From positions 1 to 30,845 of the forward strand of contig JAFAGM010000070.1 in NCBI GenBank assembly GCA_023422775.1: 30,845 bases of DNA, given 5' to 3'. Under the pieces are notes generated by a model, which saw only the letters and a list, made by a program, of their open reading frames with translations, was not told the origin of the DNA and made no database searches. This document shows, piece by piece, positions 14,724 through 22,255 of the stretch (positions within the stretch are counted from its first letter, which is position 1; the number at the start of each line of letters is the position of its first letter). This DNA is from Pseudomonadota bacterium (GTDB lineage Bacteria; Pseudomonadota; Alphaproteobacteria; Rhizobiales; Xanthobacteraceae). The position numbers were made by a program, and so were the translations under genes.

Positions 14724-16343
14724 TTACTGAACGCGCGGCAGCACTTCGAACTGGTGGAAGGGCGGCGGCGACGACAGCGTCCATTCCAGCGTGGTGGCGC
14801 CGGGGCCCCACGGATTGGCCTCGGCCACCCGCTTCTTGGCGAAGGCGTCGACCACGCCGTAGATGAAGATCAGCACGCCGAAACCCGAGATGTAGGAACC
14901 GACGGACGACACCAGGTTCCAGCCCGCGAAGGCGTCCGGATAGTCGACGTAACGGCGCGGCATGCCGGACAGGCCGAGGAAGTGCTGCGGGAAGAACACC
15001 AGGTTCACGCCGATGAAGGTGACCCAGAAGTGCAGCTTTCCGATGGTCTCGTTGTACATGTAGCCCGACATCTTCGGGAACCAGTAGTACCAGCCTGCAA
15101 AGATCGCGAACACGGCGCCCAGCGACAGCACGTAGTGGAAGTGCGCCACCACATAGTAGGTATCCTGCAGCACGCGATCGACGCCCGCGTTCGCCAGCAC
15201 GACGCCGGTGACGCCGCCGACCGTGAACAGGAAGATGAAGCCGATCGCCCAGACCATCGGCGTCTTGAACTCGATCGAGCCACCCCACATGGTTGCGACC
15301 CACGAGAAGATCTTCACGCCGGTCGGCACCGCGATCACCATGGTGGCGGCGACGAAATAGGCCTGCGTCGCCGAGTTCATGCCGACGGTGTACATGTGGT
15401 GCGCCCACACCACGAAGCCGATGCCGCCGATCGCGACCATGGCGTAGGCCATGCCGAGATAGCCGAACACCGGCTTGCGCGAGAAGGTCGAGACGATCTG
15501 GCTGATCATGCCGAAGCCGGGCAGGATCAGGATGTACACTTCGGGGTGACCGAAGAACCAGAACAGATGCTGGAACAGCACCGGGTCGCCACCGCCGTCG
15601 GCAGAGAAGAAGGTGGTACCGAAATTGCGGTCGGTGAGCAGCATGGTGATCGCGCCGGCGAGAACCGGCAGCGACAACAGGAGCAGGAACACCGTCACCA
15701 GGATCGACCAGACGAACAGCGGCATCTTGTGCAGGGTCATTCCCGGCGCGCGCATGTTGAAGATCGTGGTGATGAAGTTGATGGCGCCGAGGATCGAGGA
15801 GGCACCGGCCAGATGCAGCGACAGGATCGCGAAGTCCACCGCCGGCCCCGGATGGCCCGAAGTCGATAGCGGCGCGTACATGGTCCAGCCCGCGCCGACG
15901 CCGCTGGCGCCCGGCTCACCCTCCACGAAGGTCGACATCAGGAGCAGCGCGAAGGAGGCCGGCAGCAGCCAGAACGAGATGTTGTTCATGCGCGGGAACG
16001 CCATGTCGGGCGCGCCGATCATCAACGGCACGAACCAGTTGCCGAAGCCGCCGATCATCGCCGGCATCACCATGAAGAAGATCATGATCAGGCCGTGCGA
16101 GGTCACGAACACATTGTAGGTGTGGGATTCGTGGAACAACTGGACGCCGGGGTACATCAGTTCGACGCGGATCGCGATCGACATCGCCGCGCCGATGATG
16201 CCCGCGAAGACCGCGAAGATAAGGTACATCGTGCCGATGTCCTTATGGTTCGTCGAGTAGACCCAGCGCCGCCATCCGGTCGGATTGGCATGCGCGTGGC
16301 CGTCATGGGCATGATCGTGGTGTGTCGCTGCGGTCGTTGCCAT
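14724..16343 (-). CDS. ctaD: Cytochrome c oxidase subunit I
   Basis: This 539-residue catalytic subunit of the aa3 oxidase holds heme a and the heme a3-CuB site. Visible ligands are His83 (TSHGLIMIFF), the CuB histidines His266, His315 and His316 (FFGHPEVYI and WAHHMYTVG) with cross-linked Tyr270, and His401/His403 (VVAHFHYVLS) for heme a3 and heme a. About twelve helices are present. The first 20 residues are His-rich (HHDHAHDGHAHA), six His in twelve. The ATG at 16343 has AGGCAGGA upstream. The 69-codon open extension before it covers the ctaC-ctaD spacer and the end of ctaC, and is not real. Confidence 0.97.
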   Translation of the reverse strand: MATTAATHHDHAHDGHAHANPTGWRRWVYSTNHKDIGTMYLIFAVFAGIIGAAMSIAIRVELMYPGVQLFHESHTYNVFVTSHGLIMIFFMVMPAMIGGFGNWFVPLMIGAPDMAFPRMNNISFWLLPASFALLLMSTFVEGEPGASGVGAGWTMYAPLSTSGHPGPAVDFAILSLHLAGASSILGAINFITTIFNMRAPGMTLHKMPLFVWSILVTVFLLLLSLPVLAGAITMLLTDRNFGTTFFSADGGGDPVLFQHLFWFFGHPEVYILILPGFGMISQIVSTFSRKPVFGYLGMAYAMVAIGGIGFVVWAHHMYTVGMNSATQAYFVAATMVIAVPTGVKIFSWVATMWGGSIEFKTPMVWAIGFIFLFTVGGVTGVVLANAGVDRVLQDTYYVVAHFHYVLSLGAVFAIFAGWYYWFPKMSGYMYNETIGKLHFWVTFIGVNLVFFPQHFLGLSGMPRRYVDYPDAFAGWNLVSSVGSYISGFGVLIFIYGVVDAFAKKRVAEANPWGPGATTLEWTLSSPPPFHQFEVLPRVQ

Positions 16344-16372
16344 TTTGAAATCCTGCCTTGCAGTCCCTTTTC

Positions 16373-16388
16373 GGACCTTTTCAGGTCC
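16373..16388 (-). other. GNRA-loop hairpin in the ctaC-ctaD spacer
   Basis: On the transcribed minus strand, GGACCT-GAAA-AGGTCC forms a six-pair stem closed by a GAAA tetraloop, about 30 bases upstream of the ctaD start. No T-tract follows; the next bases are GAAAAGGGAC. Confidence 0.5.
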
Positions 16389-16416
16389 CGTCGCCCTTGT
16401 CCCGATTTGCCGCGCC

Positions 16417-17253
16417 TTACTGCTGCGCGGCCTGACCAGCCGAGGCGTAGGTATTCGCCGGGTTGGTCGCGAACTTCTTCTTCGCCGCCTCAACCCAGGC
16501 CGCGAATTCCTGGTCCTCCACGACCCGCACCGCGATCGGCATGAAGGCATGGTCCTTGCCGCACAGTTCGGAGCACTGGCCGTAGTACACGCCGACCTTG
16601 GTCGCCTTGAACCAGGTCTCGTTGAGACGGCCGGGGATCGAGTCGATCTTGATGCCGAACGCCGGCACCGCGAAGGCGTGGATGACGTCGGCGCCGGTGG
16701 TCTGGACGCGGATCACCTTGTTGACCGGCACCACCATCTCGTTGTCGACGCCGAGCAGGCGCGGCTGCTTGTCGGCTGCCATCAGCGAATCGAATTCGAA
16801 CTTGCCGTTGTCGGGGTACGAATAGCTCCAGTACCACTGCTTGCCCGTGGCCTTGACGGTCAGGTCGGCCTTAGGAATGTCGAGTTGCAGGAACAGCAGG
16901 CGGAACGACGGCACCGCGATGCCGACCAGGATCAGCACCGGAATCAGCGTCCAGGCCACCTCGATCAGCGTGTTGTGGGTGGTCTTGGAGGGGACCGGAT
17001 TGGACTTGGCGTTGAATTTCACCACCACCGCGATCAGGAGCGCCAGCACGAACAGCGTAATCAGCGTGATCAGCACAAACAGGAAATTGTGGAACCAGAC
17101 GATGTCTTCCATGACCGGAGTGGCCGCTGGCTGCAGCGTGACTTCCCACGGCTGCGGCTGTGCCGCCAAAGCCATCCCGCCGGACACGAGCGTCATGCCC
17201 GCCACCGCCAAACCCAGCAACCGCCGGCCCATCGGGCCCTTCGACATCTTCAT
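16417..17253 (-). CDS. ctaC: Cytochrome c oxidase subunit II
   Basis: This 278-residue subunit II receives electrons from cytochrome c at its CuA centre. A signal peptide ends at about residue 31 (MTLVSGGMALAAQ), two helices lie at about 52-78 and 97-121, and a periplasmic cupredoxin domain follows. The CuA ligands are His192, Cys227, Glu229, Cys231, His235 and Met238 (GQCSELCGKDHAFMP); the electron-entry motif QWYWSYSYPD is at 139-148. No heme-binding CxxCH is present, so this is the plain form and not the caa3 form. ATG at 17253 follows AAGGGAG; a second ATG lies two codons in. It is the first gene of the oxidase transcript. Confidence 0.97.
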   Translation of the reverse strand: MKMSKGPMGRRLLGLAVAGMTLVSGGMALAAQPQPWEVTLQPAATPVMEDIVWFHNFLFVLITLITLFVLALLIAVVVKFNAKSNPVPSKTTHNTLIEVAWTLIPVLILVGIAVPSFRLLFLQLDIPKADLTVKATGKQWYWSYSYPDNGKFEFDSLMAADKQPRLLGVDNEMVVPVNKVIRVQTTGADVIHAFAVPAFGIKIDSIPGRLNETWFKATKVGVYYGQCSELCGKDHAFMPIAVRVVEDQEFAAWVEAAKKKFATNPANTYASAGQAAQQ

Positions 17254-17790
17254 GCCGCTCGCGCTCCCTTGAATAAGTCCCCAAAGCATTGCCGCCGGAT
17301 GGCCGCAAATGCCGCACGATCCGTCCTCACGAACGGCCAAGCGGAGGTACTTCAGGAGTACACCTTCGAAAGTACCTGCAACAGTACCTTGGGCCAGATC
17401 GTTAGAACGCGTCGAAATCCAGCCTCTCAAACCATAATTCCAAGGCTCTCGCAATGCAGTAGTGGGACCCCAAGCCATGCGTCACCGGCTATTCGACAGA
17501 CGTCAGGTTTTCCAGCTGAATCAGGCAAAATCCGCGCCTTTGCCGGACGGCGCCGCTTGACAGGCGGATTGCCGGATGTAGGCAAAGTGGGGGTGTTTTA
17601 GGGGGGCGTGATTCGGCTTGCCCCGCACCCTTTCCGGCGCGAGAAGGGCCTGTCGGCCGCCTTCATGACGCCGTCATTGCGTTTCAGTCCAGTCGATCCC
17701 AGTTGCAGAGCGTACGGCCTGGCCGGAAAACTCATGGCAAGGCTGGAAATCTCACTGGTACAGCTGGGACTTTACAGAGGATCGACCCGG
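17254..17790. other. 537-bp divergent region between ctaC and the IalB-family gene
   Basis: This gap holds the promoter of the oxidase operon (minus) and that of the IalB-family gene (plus). The one structured element I can point to is the GTAC motif cluster at 17345-17390. I looked for a FixK/FNR-type TTGAT-N4-ATCAA box and did not find one. The rest, 17391-17790, shows no convincing gene, repeat or RNA structure. An open frame continuous with the IalB-family gene exists from 17608, but lacks family sequence. Confidence 0.6.
17345..17390. promoter_or_regulatory. Cluster of four GTAC-centred motifs upstream of ctaC
   Basis: GTAC cores lie at 17347-17350, 17358-17361, 17372-17375 and 17384-17387, i.e. 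centre spacings of 11, 14 and 12 bp. Flanks are alike: AGGTACTT (17345-17352) is the exact inverse of AAGTACCT (17370-17377), and CAGTACCT is close to it. The cluster lies about 92-137 bp upstream of the ctaC start. An operator or leader structure is possible; no known regulator site matches to my knowledge. Confidence 0.4.
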
Positions 17791-18324
17791 ATGGGGCGTT
17801 CGAAACATCAGGCATATGGCGCAGGACCCGGCCGCTGGCTCGGCGGCCTGCTCGCCGCCGCATTCCTGTTCGGCCTGACCCAGGCGGCCGGCGCCCAGGG
17901 CGCGGTGCGGTCGGTTCATGGCGACTGGCAGATCCGCTGCGACACCCCGCCGGGGGCGCAGGGCGAACAATGCGCCCTGATCCAGAGCGTGGTCGCAGAG
18001 GACCGCTCCAACGCCGGCCTCACCGTGATCGTGCTGAAGACCGCCGACCAGAAGAGCAAGCTGATGCGGGTGGTGGCGCCGCTGGGCGTGCTGCTGCCCT
18101 CCGGCCTCGGCCTGAAGCTCGACAATCAGGACGTCGGCCGCGCCGGTTTCGTCCGATGCCTGCCCAATGGCTGCGTCGCCGAGGTGGTGATGGACGAAAA
18201 GCTGCTCGGGCAACTCCGGAGCGCGAAAACCGCAACTTTCATTATTTTCGAGACGCCCGAAGAGGGCATCGGCTTCCCGCTCAGCCTGAACGGGCTTGGC
18301 GAAGGGTACGACAAGCTGCCGTGA
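17791..18324 (+). CDS. Invasion-associated locus B (IalB) family secreted protein
   Basis: This 177-residue protein has a signal peptide (residues 1-36, ending TQAAGAQG) and an IalB-like domain. Family features are GDWQIRCDTPPGAQGEQCALIQ near the N-terminus, VAPLGVLLPSGLGLKLD in the middle and the cysteine pair in RCLPNGCVAEVVMD. The cysteines probably form disulfides in the periplasm. IalB was named in Bartonella, but homologues are general in alphaproteobacteria and their role is unclear, so invasion is not implied. AGAGGA precedes the ATG at 17791. It is convergent with the GNAT gene, seven bases from stop to stop. Confidence 0.85.
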   Translation: MGRSKHQAYGAGPGRWLGGLLAAAFLFGLTQAAGAQGAVRSVHGDWQIRCDTPPGAQGEQCALIQSVVAEDRSNAGLTVIVLKTADQKSKLMRVVAPLGVLLPSGLGLKLDNQDVGRAGFVRCLPNGCVAEVVMDEKLLGQLRSAKTATFIIFETPEEGIGFPLSLNGLGEGYDKLP

Positions 18325-18331
18325 CCGGCGG

Positions 18332-18826
18332 CTAGAACACCAGGCCCATCAAGACCAGGTTTTCGTAAACGCCCTCGACCAGAATTCGCTTGCGCTGCAG
18401 GCCTTCGACGGCAAAGCCGAATTTCTTGTAGAGCTGGATCGCGACCACGTTGTTTTCCCGAACCGTCAGCTCGACCCGGTGCAGCCCGAACGCCCGCGCC
18501 GCGTCGAGCGCCTGCCGCATCAAACGCCCGCCTATTCCCTGCCGCCGGAACTCCGGCAGCATGGCGATGCCGAGAACGCCGACATGGGCATAGATCGGCC
18601 TCGGGTTCGGCACGATGTCGCACCAGCCTACGACCTGCCCGTCCGACACCGCGACCAGCTGCGGATAGCCCTGCCTGATATTGTTGAGAACGAAGGCCCG
18701 GGTCTGCTCCGGCGGCGGGGCTTCCAGAAACGCCAAATAACGCCGCTCCCGGGCGACCAAATCGAGGGCGCGATGAAAGCTTTCGATATGGTCTTGCGTT
18801 ATCGGAACTATTTCGGCTGCGTGCAT
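18332..18826 (-). CDS. GNAT-family N-acetyltransferase
   Basis: This 164-residue protein has the GNAT fold. Motif A is VLGIAMLPEFRRQGIGGRLMRQAL, in which RRQGIGGR (residues 94-101) is the acetyl-CoA pyrophosphate loop. Motif B follows as VELTVRENNVVAIQLYKKFGF. An N-terminal segment, VPITQDHIESFHRALDLVARERRY, is common in GNATs that act on small molecules or protein N-termini. The acceptor is unknown. The start at 18826 gives the standard family length; the frame stays open upstream into tldD, which cannot be coding. It is divergent from tldD with 88 bp between starts. Confidence 0.88.
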   Translation of the reverse strand: MHAAEIVPITQDHIESFHRALDLVARERRYLAFLEAPPPEQTRAFVLNNIRQGYPQLVAVSDGQVVGWCDIVPNPRPIYAHVGVLGIAMLPEFRRQGIGGRLMRQALDAARAFGLHRVELTVRENNVVAIQLYKKFGFAVEGLQRKRILVEGVYENLVLMGLVF

Positions 18827-18914
18827 CGTCTCGGCATCGTGTTGAACGCGCCCCTCGCGGAACGGTCGGGAAACAACTATCTTGCTTATACCACTCCCAC
18901 AACGGACTGATTTG

Positions 18915-20342
18915 ATGACCAATCCTGCAACAACCTCCCTGCTCGATCGCGCCAATCTCGACCGCGATGCCGTAAGGCGCGAGATCGCGCGAGGGCTCGA
19001 GGGCGCCGACGATGGCGAATTGTTCCTGGAGTATGGCCAGACCGAAGCGCTAGGCTTCGACAACGGGCGGCTGAAGCAGGCGACTTACGACACCAGCCAG
19101 GGGTTCGGCCTCCGCGCCGTCAAGGATGACGCGGTCGGTTACGCGCATTCCTCCGACGTCTCGCTGCCGGCGCTGATCCGCGCCGCCGACGCGGTCGCCG
19201 CCGTCCGCGGCGGCTACAATGGCAAATTCGCCGCAGCCCCTGCGCACACCAACGTGCGGCTTTATGGCGACGAGAACCCGCTGGACGCGCCGGGGTTCGA
19301 GGCCAAGGTGAAATTGCTCGCCGAGATCGACGCCTATGTCCGCGACAAGGATCCGCGGGTGCGGCAGGCCTCGATCAGCCTGGGCGCCACCTGGCAGGTG
19401 GTCGAAATCCTGCGCCCCGACGGCGAAAGCTATCGTGACATCCGCCCGCTGGTGCGGGTCAACATTTCCGTGGTCGCGGGCCAGGGCGACCGCCAGGAAA
19501 GCGGCAGCAGGGGCTATGGCGGACGCGAGGGCTATGCGCGCTTCATCGAGACCAAGGCATGGCGCGAAGCTGCCGACGGCGCGATCCGCGAGGCGCTGAT
19601 CAATCTGGAATCGGTCCCCGCCCCCGCCGGCGAAATGGACGTGGTGCTGGGCGCCGGCTGGCCCGGCGTGATGCTGCATGAAGCGGTCGGTCACGGCCTC
19701 GAAGGCGACTTCAACCGCAAGCAGACGTCCGCTTTCGCCGGATTGATGGGCAAGCAGGTCGCGGCGAAGGGCGTCACCGTCGTCGATGACGGCACCATGG
19801 CCTCGCGCCGCGGGTCGCTTTCGATCGACGACGAGGGCACGCCGACCAACCGTACCGTGCTGATCGAGGACGGCATTCTCGTGGGCTACATGCAGGATCG
19901 CCAGAACGCGCGGCTGATGAACATGAAGCCCACCGGCAACGGCCGCCGCCAGAGCTACGCCCATGTGCCGATGCCGCGCATGACCAACACCTACATGCTG
20001 GCGGGCGGCCGCGATCCCGCGGAAATTCTGGCCTCCGTGAAGACCGGCATCTACGCCGCGAATTTCGGCGGCGGCCAGGTCGACATCACTTCGGGCAAAT
20101 ACGTGTTCCAGTGCACCGAGGCCTACAAGATCGAAAACGGCAAGGTCGGCGCGCCGCTGAAGGGCGCGATGCTGATCGGCAACGGGCCGACCGACCTGCA
20201 CCGCATCACCATGATCGGCAACGACCTCGCGCTCGATACCGGCATCGGCACCTGCGGCAAGAACGGCCAGGGCGTCCCGGTCGGCGTCGGCCAGCCGACG
20301 CTGCGGATGGAAAAGATCACGGTTGGAGGAACGGGCCAGTGA
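18915..20342 (+). CDS. tldD: TldD-family metalloprotease subunit
   Basis: This 475-residue TldD/PmbA-family (U62) zinc protease has the metal-binding motif HEAVGH at residues 255-260, in WPGVMLHEAVGHGLEGDF. The conserved C-terminal block GTCGKNGQGVPVGVGQPTLR is also present. In E. coli TldD acts with TldE (PmbA) to degrade unfolded peptides and to mature antitoxin and microcin substrates; a TldE partner is not in this window. The start at 18915 is the first ATG matching the family N-terminus (LLDRANLDRDAV). Its stop codon overlaps the GTG start of lepB, indicating translational coupling. Confidence 0.95.
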   Translation: MTNPATTSLLDRANLDRDAVRREIARGLEGADDGELFLEYGQTEALGFDNGRLKQATYDTSQGFGLRAVKDDAVGYAHSSDVSLPALIRAADAVAAVRGGYNGKFAAAPAHTNVRLYGDENPLDAPGFEAKVKLLAEIDAYVRDKDPRVRQASISLGATWQVVEILRPDGESYRDIRPLVRVNISVVAGQGDRQESGSRGYGGREGYARFIETKAWREAADGAIREALINLESVPAPAGEMDVVLGAGWPGVMLHEAVGHGLEGDFNRKQTSAFAGLMGKQVAAKGVTVVDDGTMASRRGSLSIDDEGTPTNRTVLIEDGILVGYMQDRQNARLMNMKPTGNGRRQSYAHVPMPRMTNTYMLAGGRDPAEILASVKTGIYAANFGGGQVDITSGKYVFQCTEAYKIENGKVGAPLKGAMLIGNGPTDLHRITMIGNDLALDTGIGTCGKNGQGVPVGVGQPTLRMEKITVGGTGQ

Positions 20343-21121
20343 GCGACGCCAAGGAAACGTCAAAGGAAACGTCTCCGGCCAAACCTGTGAGCTGGCGCGC
20401 GCAGGCCGCGCAGCTCGCCGCAATCGTCGCCGTCGTGTTCGTCGCCAAGGGCGCGATCGCCGAGCCGTTCTACGTGCCGTCGGGCTCGATGGAGCCGACG
20501 CTCCTGATCGGCGACGCGCTGGTGGCCTCGAAATATCCCTACGGCTACGGCGCGGCCTCGCTGCCGATCCAGATCACGCTTCCGGAAACCGGGCGGCTGT
20601 TCGGCGAAACGCCGAAGCGCGGCGACGTCGTCGTGTTCCGCTGGCCGGGCGACCGCGCACAGGCCTGGGTCAAGCGCGTGGTCGGGTTGCCGGGCGACCG
20701 GATCCAGATGCGACGGGGCCAGCTCTTCATCAACGACAACGCCGCCTCGTTGCAGCCCGACGGCGTCGGCGAAGCCGAGAACGATCGCGGCGGCAGCGAG
20801 CGCGCCTACCGCTTCATCGAAACGCTGCCGAACGGCGTCAGCCACGCGATCTTCAAGATCCGAGACAACGGCCGGCTCGACAACACGCCCGAGGTGACGG
20901 TGCCGCCCGGAAACCTGTTCGTGCTCGGCGACAACAGGGACAACTCCGCCGACAGCCGCGTCGCGGTGCGCGACGGCGGCGTAGGGATGCTGCCGATCGA
21001 CAATCTGATCGGCCGGGCTGACGCGGTGGTCGGCTCGTGGGATCTCGGCATGCGCAGCCAGCCGGTGTGGACGTGGCTGTCGGGCTTTCGGCTGGCGCGG
21101 TTTTTCACCTCGGTGCATTGA
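20339..21121 (+). CDS. lepB: Signal peptidase I
   Basis: This 260-residue type I leader peptidase removes signal peptides on the periplasmic face of the inner membrane. A single N-terminal helix spans about residues 21-40, followed by the catalytic Ser50 in VPSGSMEPTL and the general base Lys112 in WVKRVVGLPGD. The box VLGDNRDNSADSR, typical of the family, is present. The start is a GTG at 20339 overlapping the tldD stop by four bases (GTGA); no other start in frame gives the family N-terminus. A palindromic repeat begins 14 bp past its stop. Confidence 0.95.
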   Translation: MSDAKETSKETSPAKPVSWRAQAAQLAAIVAVVFVAKGAIAEPFYVPSGSMEPTLLIGDALVASKYPYGYGAASLPIQITLPETGRLFGETPKRGDVVVFRWPGDRAQAWVKRVVGLPGDRIQMRRGQLFINDNAASLQPDGVGEAENDRGGSERAYRFIETLPNGVSHAIFKIRDNGRLDNTPEVTVPPGNLFVLGDNRDNSADSRVAVRDGGVGMLPIDNLIGRADAVVGSWDLGMRSQPVWTWLSGFRLARFFTSVH

Positions 21122-21135
21122 AGCATACTTTCTCC

Positions 21136-21223
21136 GTCATGGCCGGGCTTGTCCCGGCCATCCACGTCTACTTTCTGCCGGCAGTTTCGAAACGTGGATG
21201 CCCGGGACAAGCCCGGGCATGAC
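21136..21223. repeat. Bradyrhizobial-type palindromic repeat, two hairpin arms
   Basis: A 32-bp left arm (21136-21167) and right arm (21192-21223) are inverted copies with two mismatches. Each arm is also a hairpin of its own: ATGGCCGGG/CCCGGCCAT on the left and ATGCCCGGG/CCCGGGCAT on the right. The element fills most of the gap between lepB and the MmcQ-like gene, and its right end abuts the latter's ribosome-binding site (GAGGAG at 21224-21229). Confidence 0.85.
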
Positions 21224-21239
21224 GAGGAGAGAGTCAGCC

Positions 21240-21575
21240 ATGACCTTCGACGACGTCAGAAAAATCGCGCTGACGTGGCCCGAGGTCGAGGACGGCACGT
21301 CCTACGGCACGCCGGCGCTCAAGGTCCGCAAGAAGCTGCTCGCACGGCTGAAGGAAGACGGCGACAGCCTGGTGATGCCGGGCGTGCCGCGAGACGAGCG
21401 CGAGATGCTGGTGGAGAGCCGGCCGAAGGTGTTTTACGTCACCGATCACTACCGCGATTATCCGATTGCGCTGATCCGCCTGTCGAAGGCCAATCGCGCC
21501 ATCGTCGAGCCGCTGCTGCGCCGGCAATGGCGGGCGCTGGCCTCGAAGAAGGCGGTCGCGTCATTGGAATCGTAG
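21240..21575 (+). CDS. MmcQ/YjbR-family protein
   Basis: This 111-residue protein resembles the MmcQ/YjbR family, which has a double-wing DNA-binding-like fold. Recognisable parts are the start MTFDDVRKIALTWPEVEDG, the middle KVRKKLLARLKEDGDSLVM, and the tail VEPLLRRQWRALASKK. The family has no settled function. The ATG at 21240 is preceded by GAGGAGAG, directly next to the end of the palindromic repeat. The frame extends upstream through the repeat to 21198, but that portion is repeat-derived. It could be co-transcribed with lepB through the repeat. Confidence 0.85.
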   Translation: MTFDDVRKIALTWPEVEDGTSYGTPALKVRKKLLARLKEDGDSLVMPGVPRDEREMLVESRPKVFYVTDHYRDYPIALIRLSKANRAIVEPLLRRQWRALASKKAVASLES

Positions 21576-21601
21576 ACGTCAGAATCGTCGACGAGGATGG
21601 G

Positions 21602-22156
21602 CTACCGCACCACGCCGGAGGTAAACCCGGCCTTCCTGCGCGGCGGCTTGATGTCCTTCTTCAGGAAACACTGCGCTTCCTTACCGGCATAGCCCGGCCG
21701 CGCGTAGGTCCAGGCGCGGCACTTGCTGTCGGCGGCGCAGGCGGCCTTACAGGCGTCGTCGCCTTCGCTGCTCTTGAGGTCGAAATTCCTGTAGTCGCCG
21801 CCGAAGCGGTCGATCGAGGTTTCGACCGCGCCGTTGCGCGGCTCGACGACGCCGGCGCCGCGCACGCCGGACACGCAGCAATTGCTCCGCATGCGCGCCG
21901 GTACGCTGCTCTTGAGCCAGCAGACCGCGCCGCTGGTGATGTCGGTCGGATAGTTGAAGCTCCACGCCCGGCACCGCCGGTCGCGCTCACACACCAGCGC
22001 ACAATCTGCCGGATCGCCGGAGATCACGGGCGCGCTCATGTAGTCGCCGCCGGGCCGGTCGAAATTGGCCTGCGCCAGCGCCGGGCGCGCGAATATGGCC
22101 GCCGCCAGAAAGGCGAGCGCCACCATACACGCCCTGAACAGGCGACCGGTCTCCAT
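21602..22156 (-). CDS. Secreted protein with two tandem PAN/Apple domains
   Basis: This 184-residue protein has a signal peptide (cleavage probably after PALA, about residue 28) and two PAN-like repeats. Both start with an Asp-Arg-x-Gly-Gly-Asp-Tyr block (DRPGGDY, DRFGGDY) and continue with C-x3-C-x5-C-RAW and a later C-xLK. The first copy has NCCVSGV at its end, while the second reads AGFTSGVV and lacks the matching cysteine. PAN domains bind proteins or carbohydrates, so an extracellular or periplasmic adhesion or binding role is plausible but not shown. It is convergent with the MmcQ/YjbR-like gene (26-bp gap) and 99 bp downstream of gshA. Confidence 0.8.
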   Translation of the reverse strand: METGRLFRACMVALAFLAAAIFARPALAQANFDRPGGDYMSAPVISGDPADCALVCERDRRCRAWSFNYPTDITSGAVCWLKSSVPARMRSNCCVSGVRGAGVVEPRNGAVETSIDRFGGDYRNFDLKSSEGDDACKAACAADSKCRAWTYARPGYAGKEAQCFLKKDIKPPRRKAGFTSGVVR

Positions 22157-22255
22157 CTGCGATGCTTTCTAGTCCGCGCGTTGTCGTGACCGGCATTTGA
22201 GCGCCATCAACCTGTACGGCGGATGAACGGCCCAGAAGTTCGGCAACCCATTCAA

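Noticed and set aside
14664..15869. Plus-strand frame of 401 codons opposite ctaD.
   Set aside because: It is antisense to subunit I. The His/Asp/Glu-rich composition is a mirror of the membrane-helix codons.
14724..16343. His-rich N-terminus of ctaD as a novel copper-binding feature.
   Set aside because: The HHDHAHDGHAHA stretch is striking, but as far as I recall similar His-rich N-termini occur in related subunit I proteins, so it is noted only in the annotation.
17254..17790. FixK/FNR-type TTGAT-N4-ATCAA box upstream of the oxidase operon.
   Set aside because: I looked for it because oxidase genes often carry one; no such site is visible in this gap.
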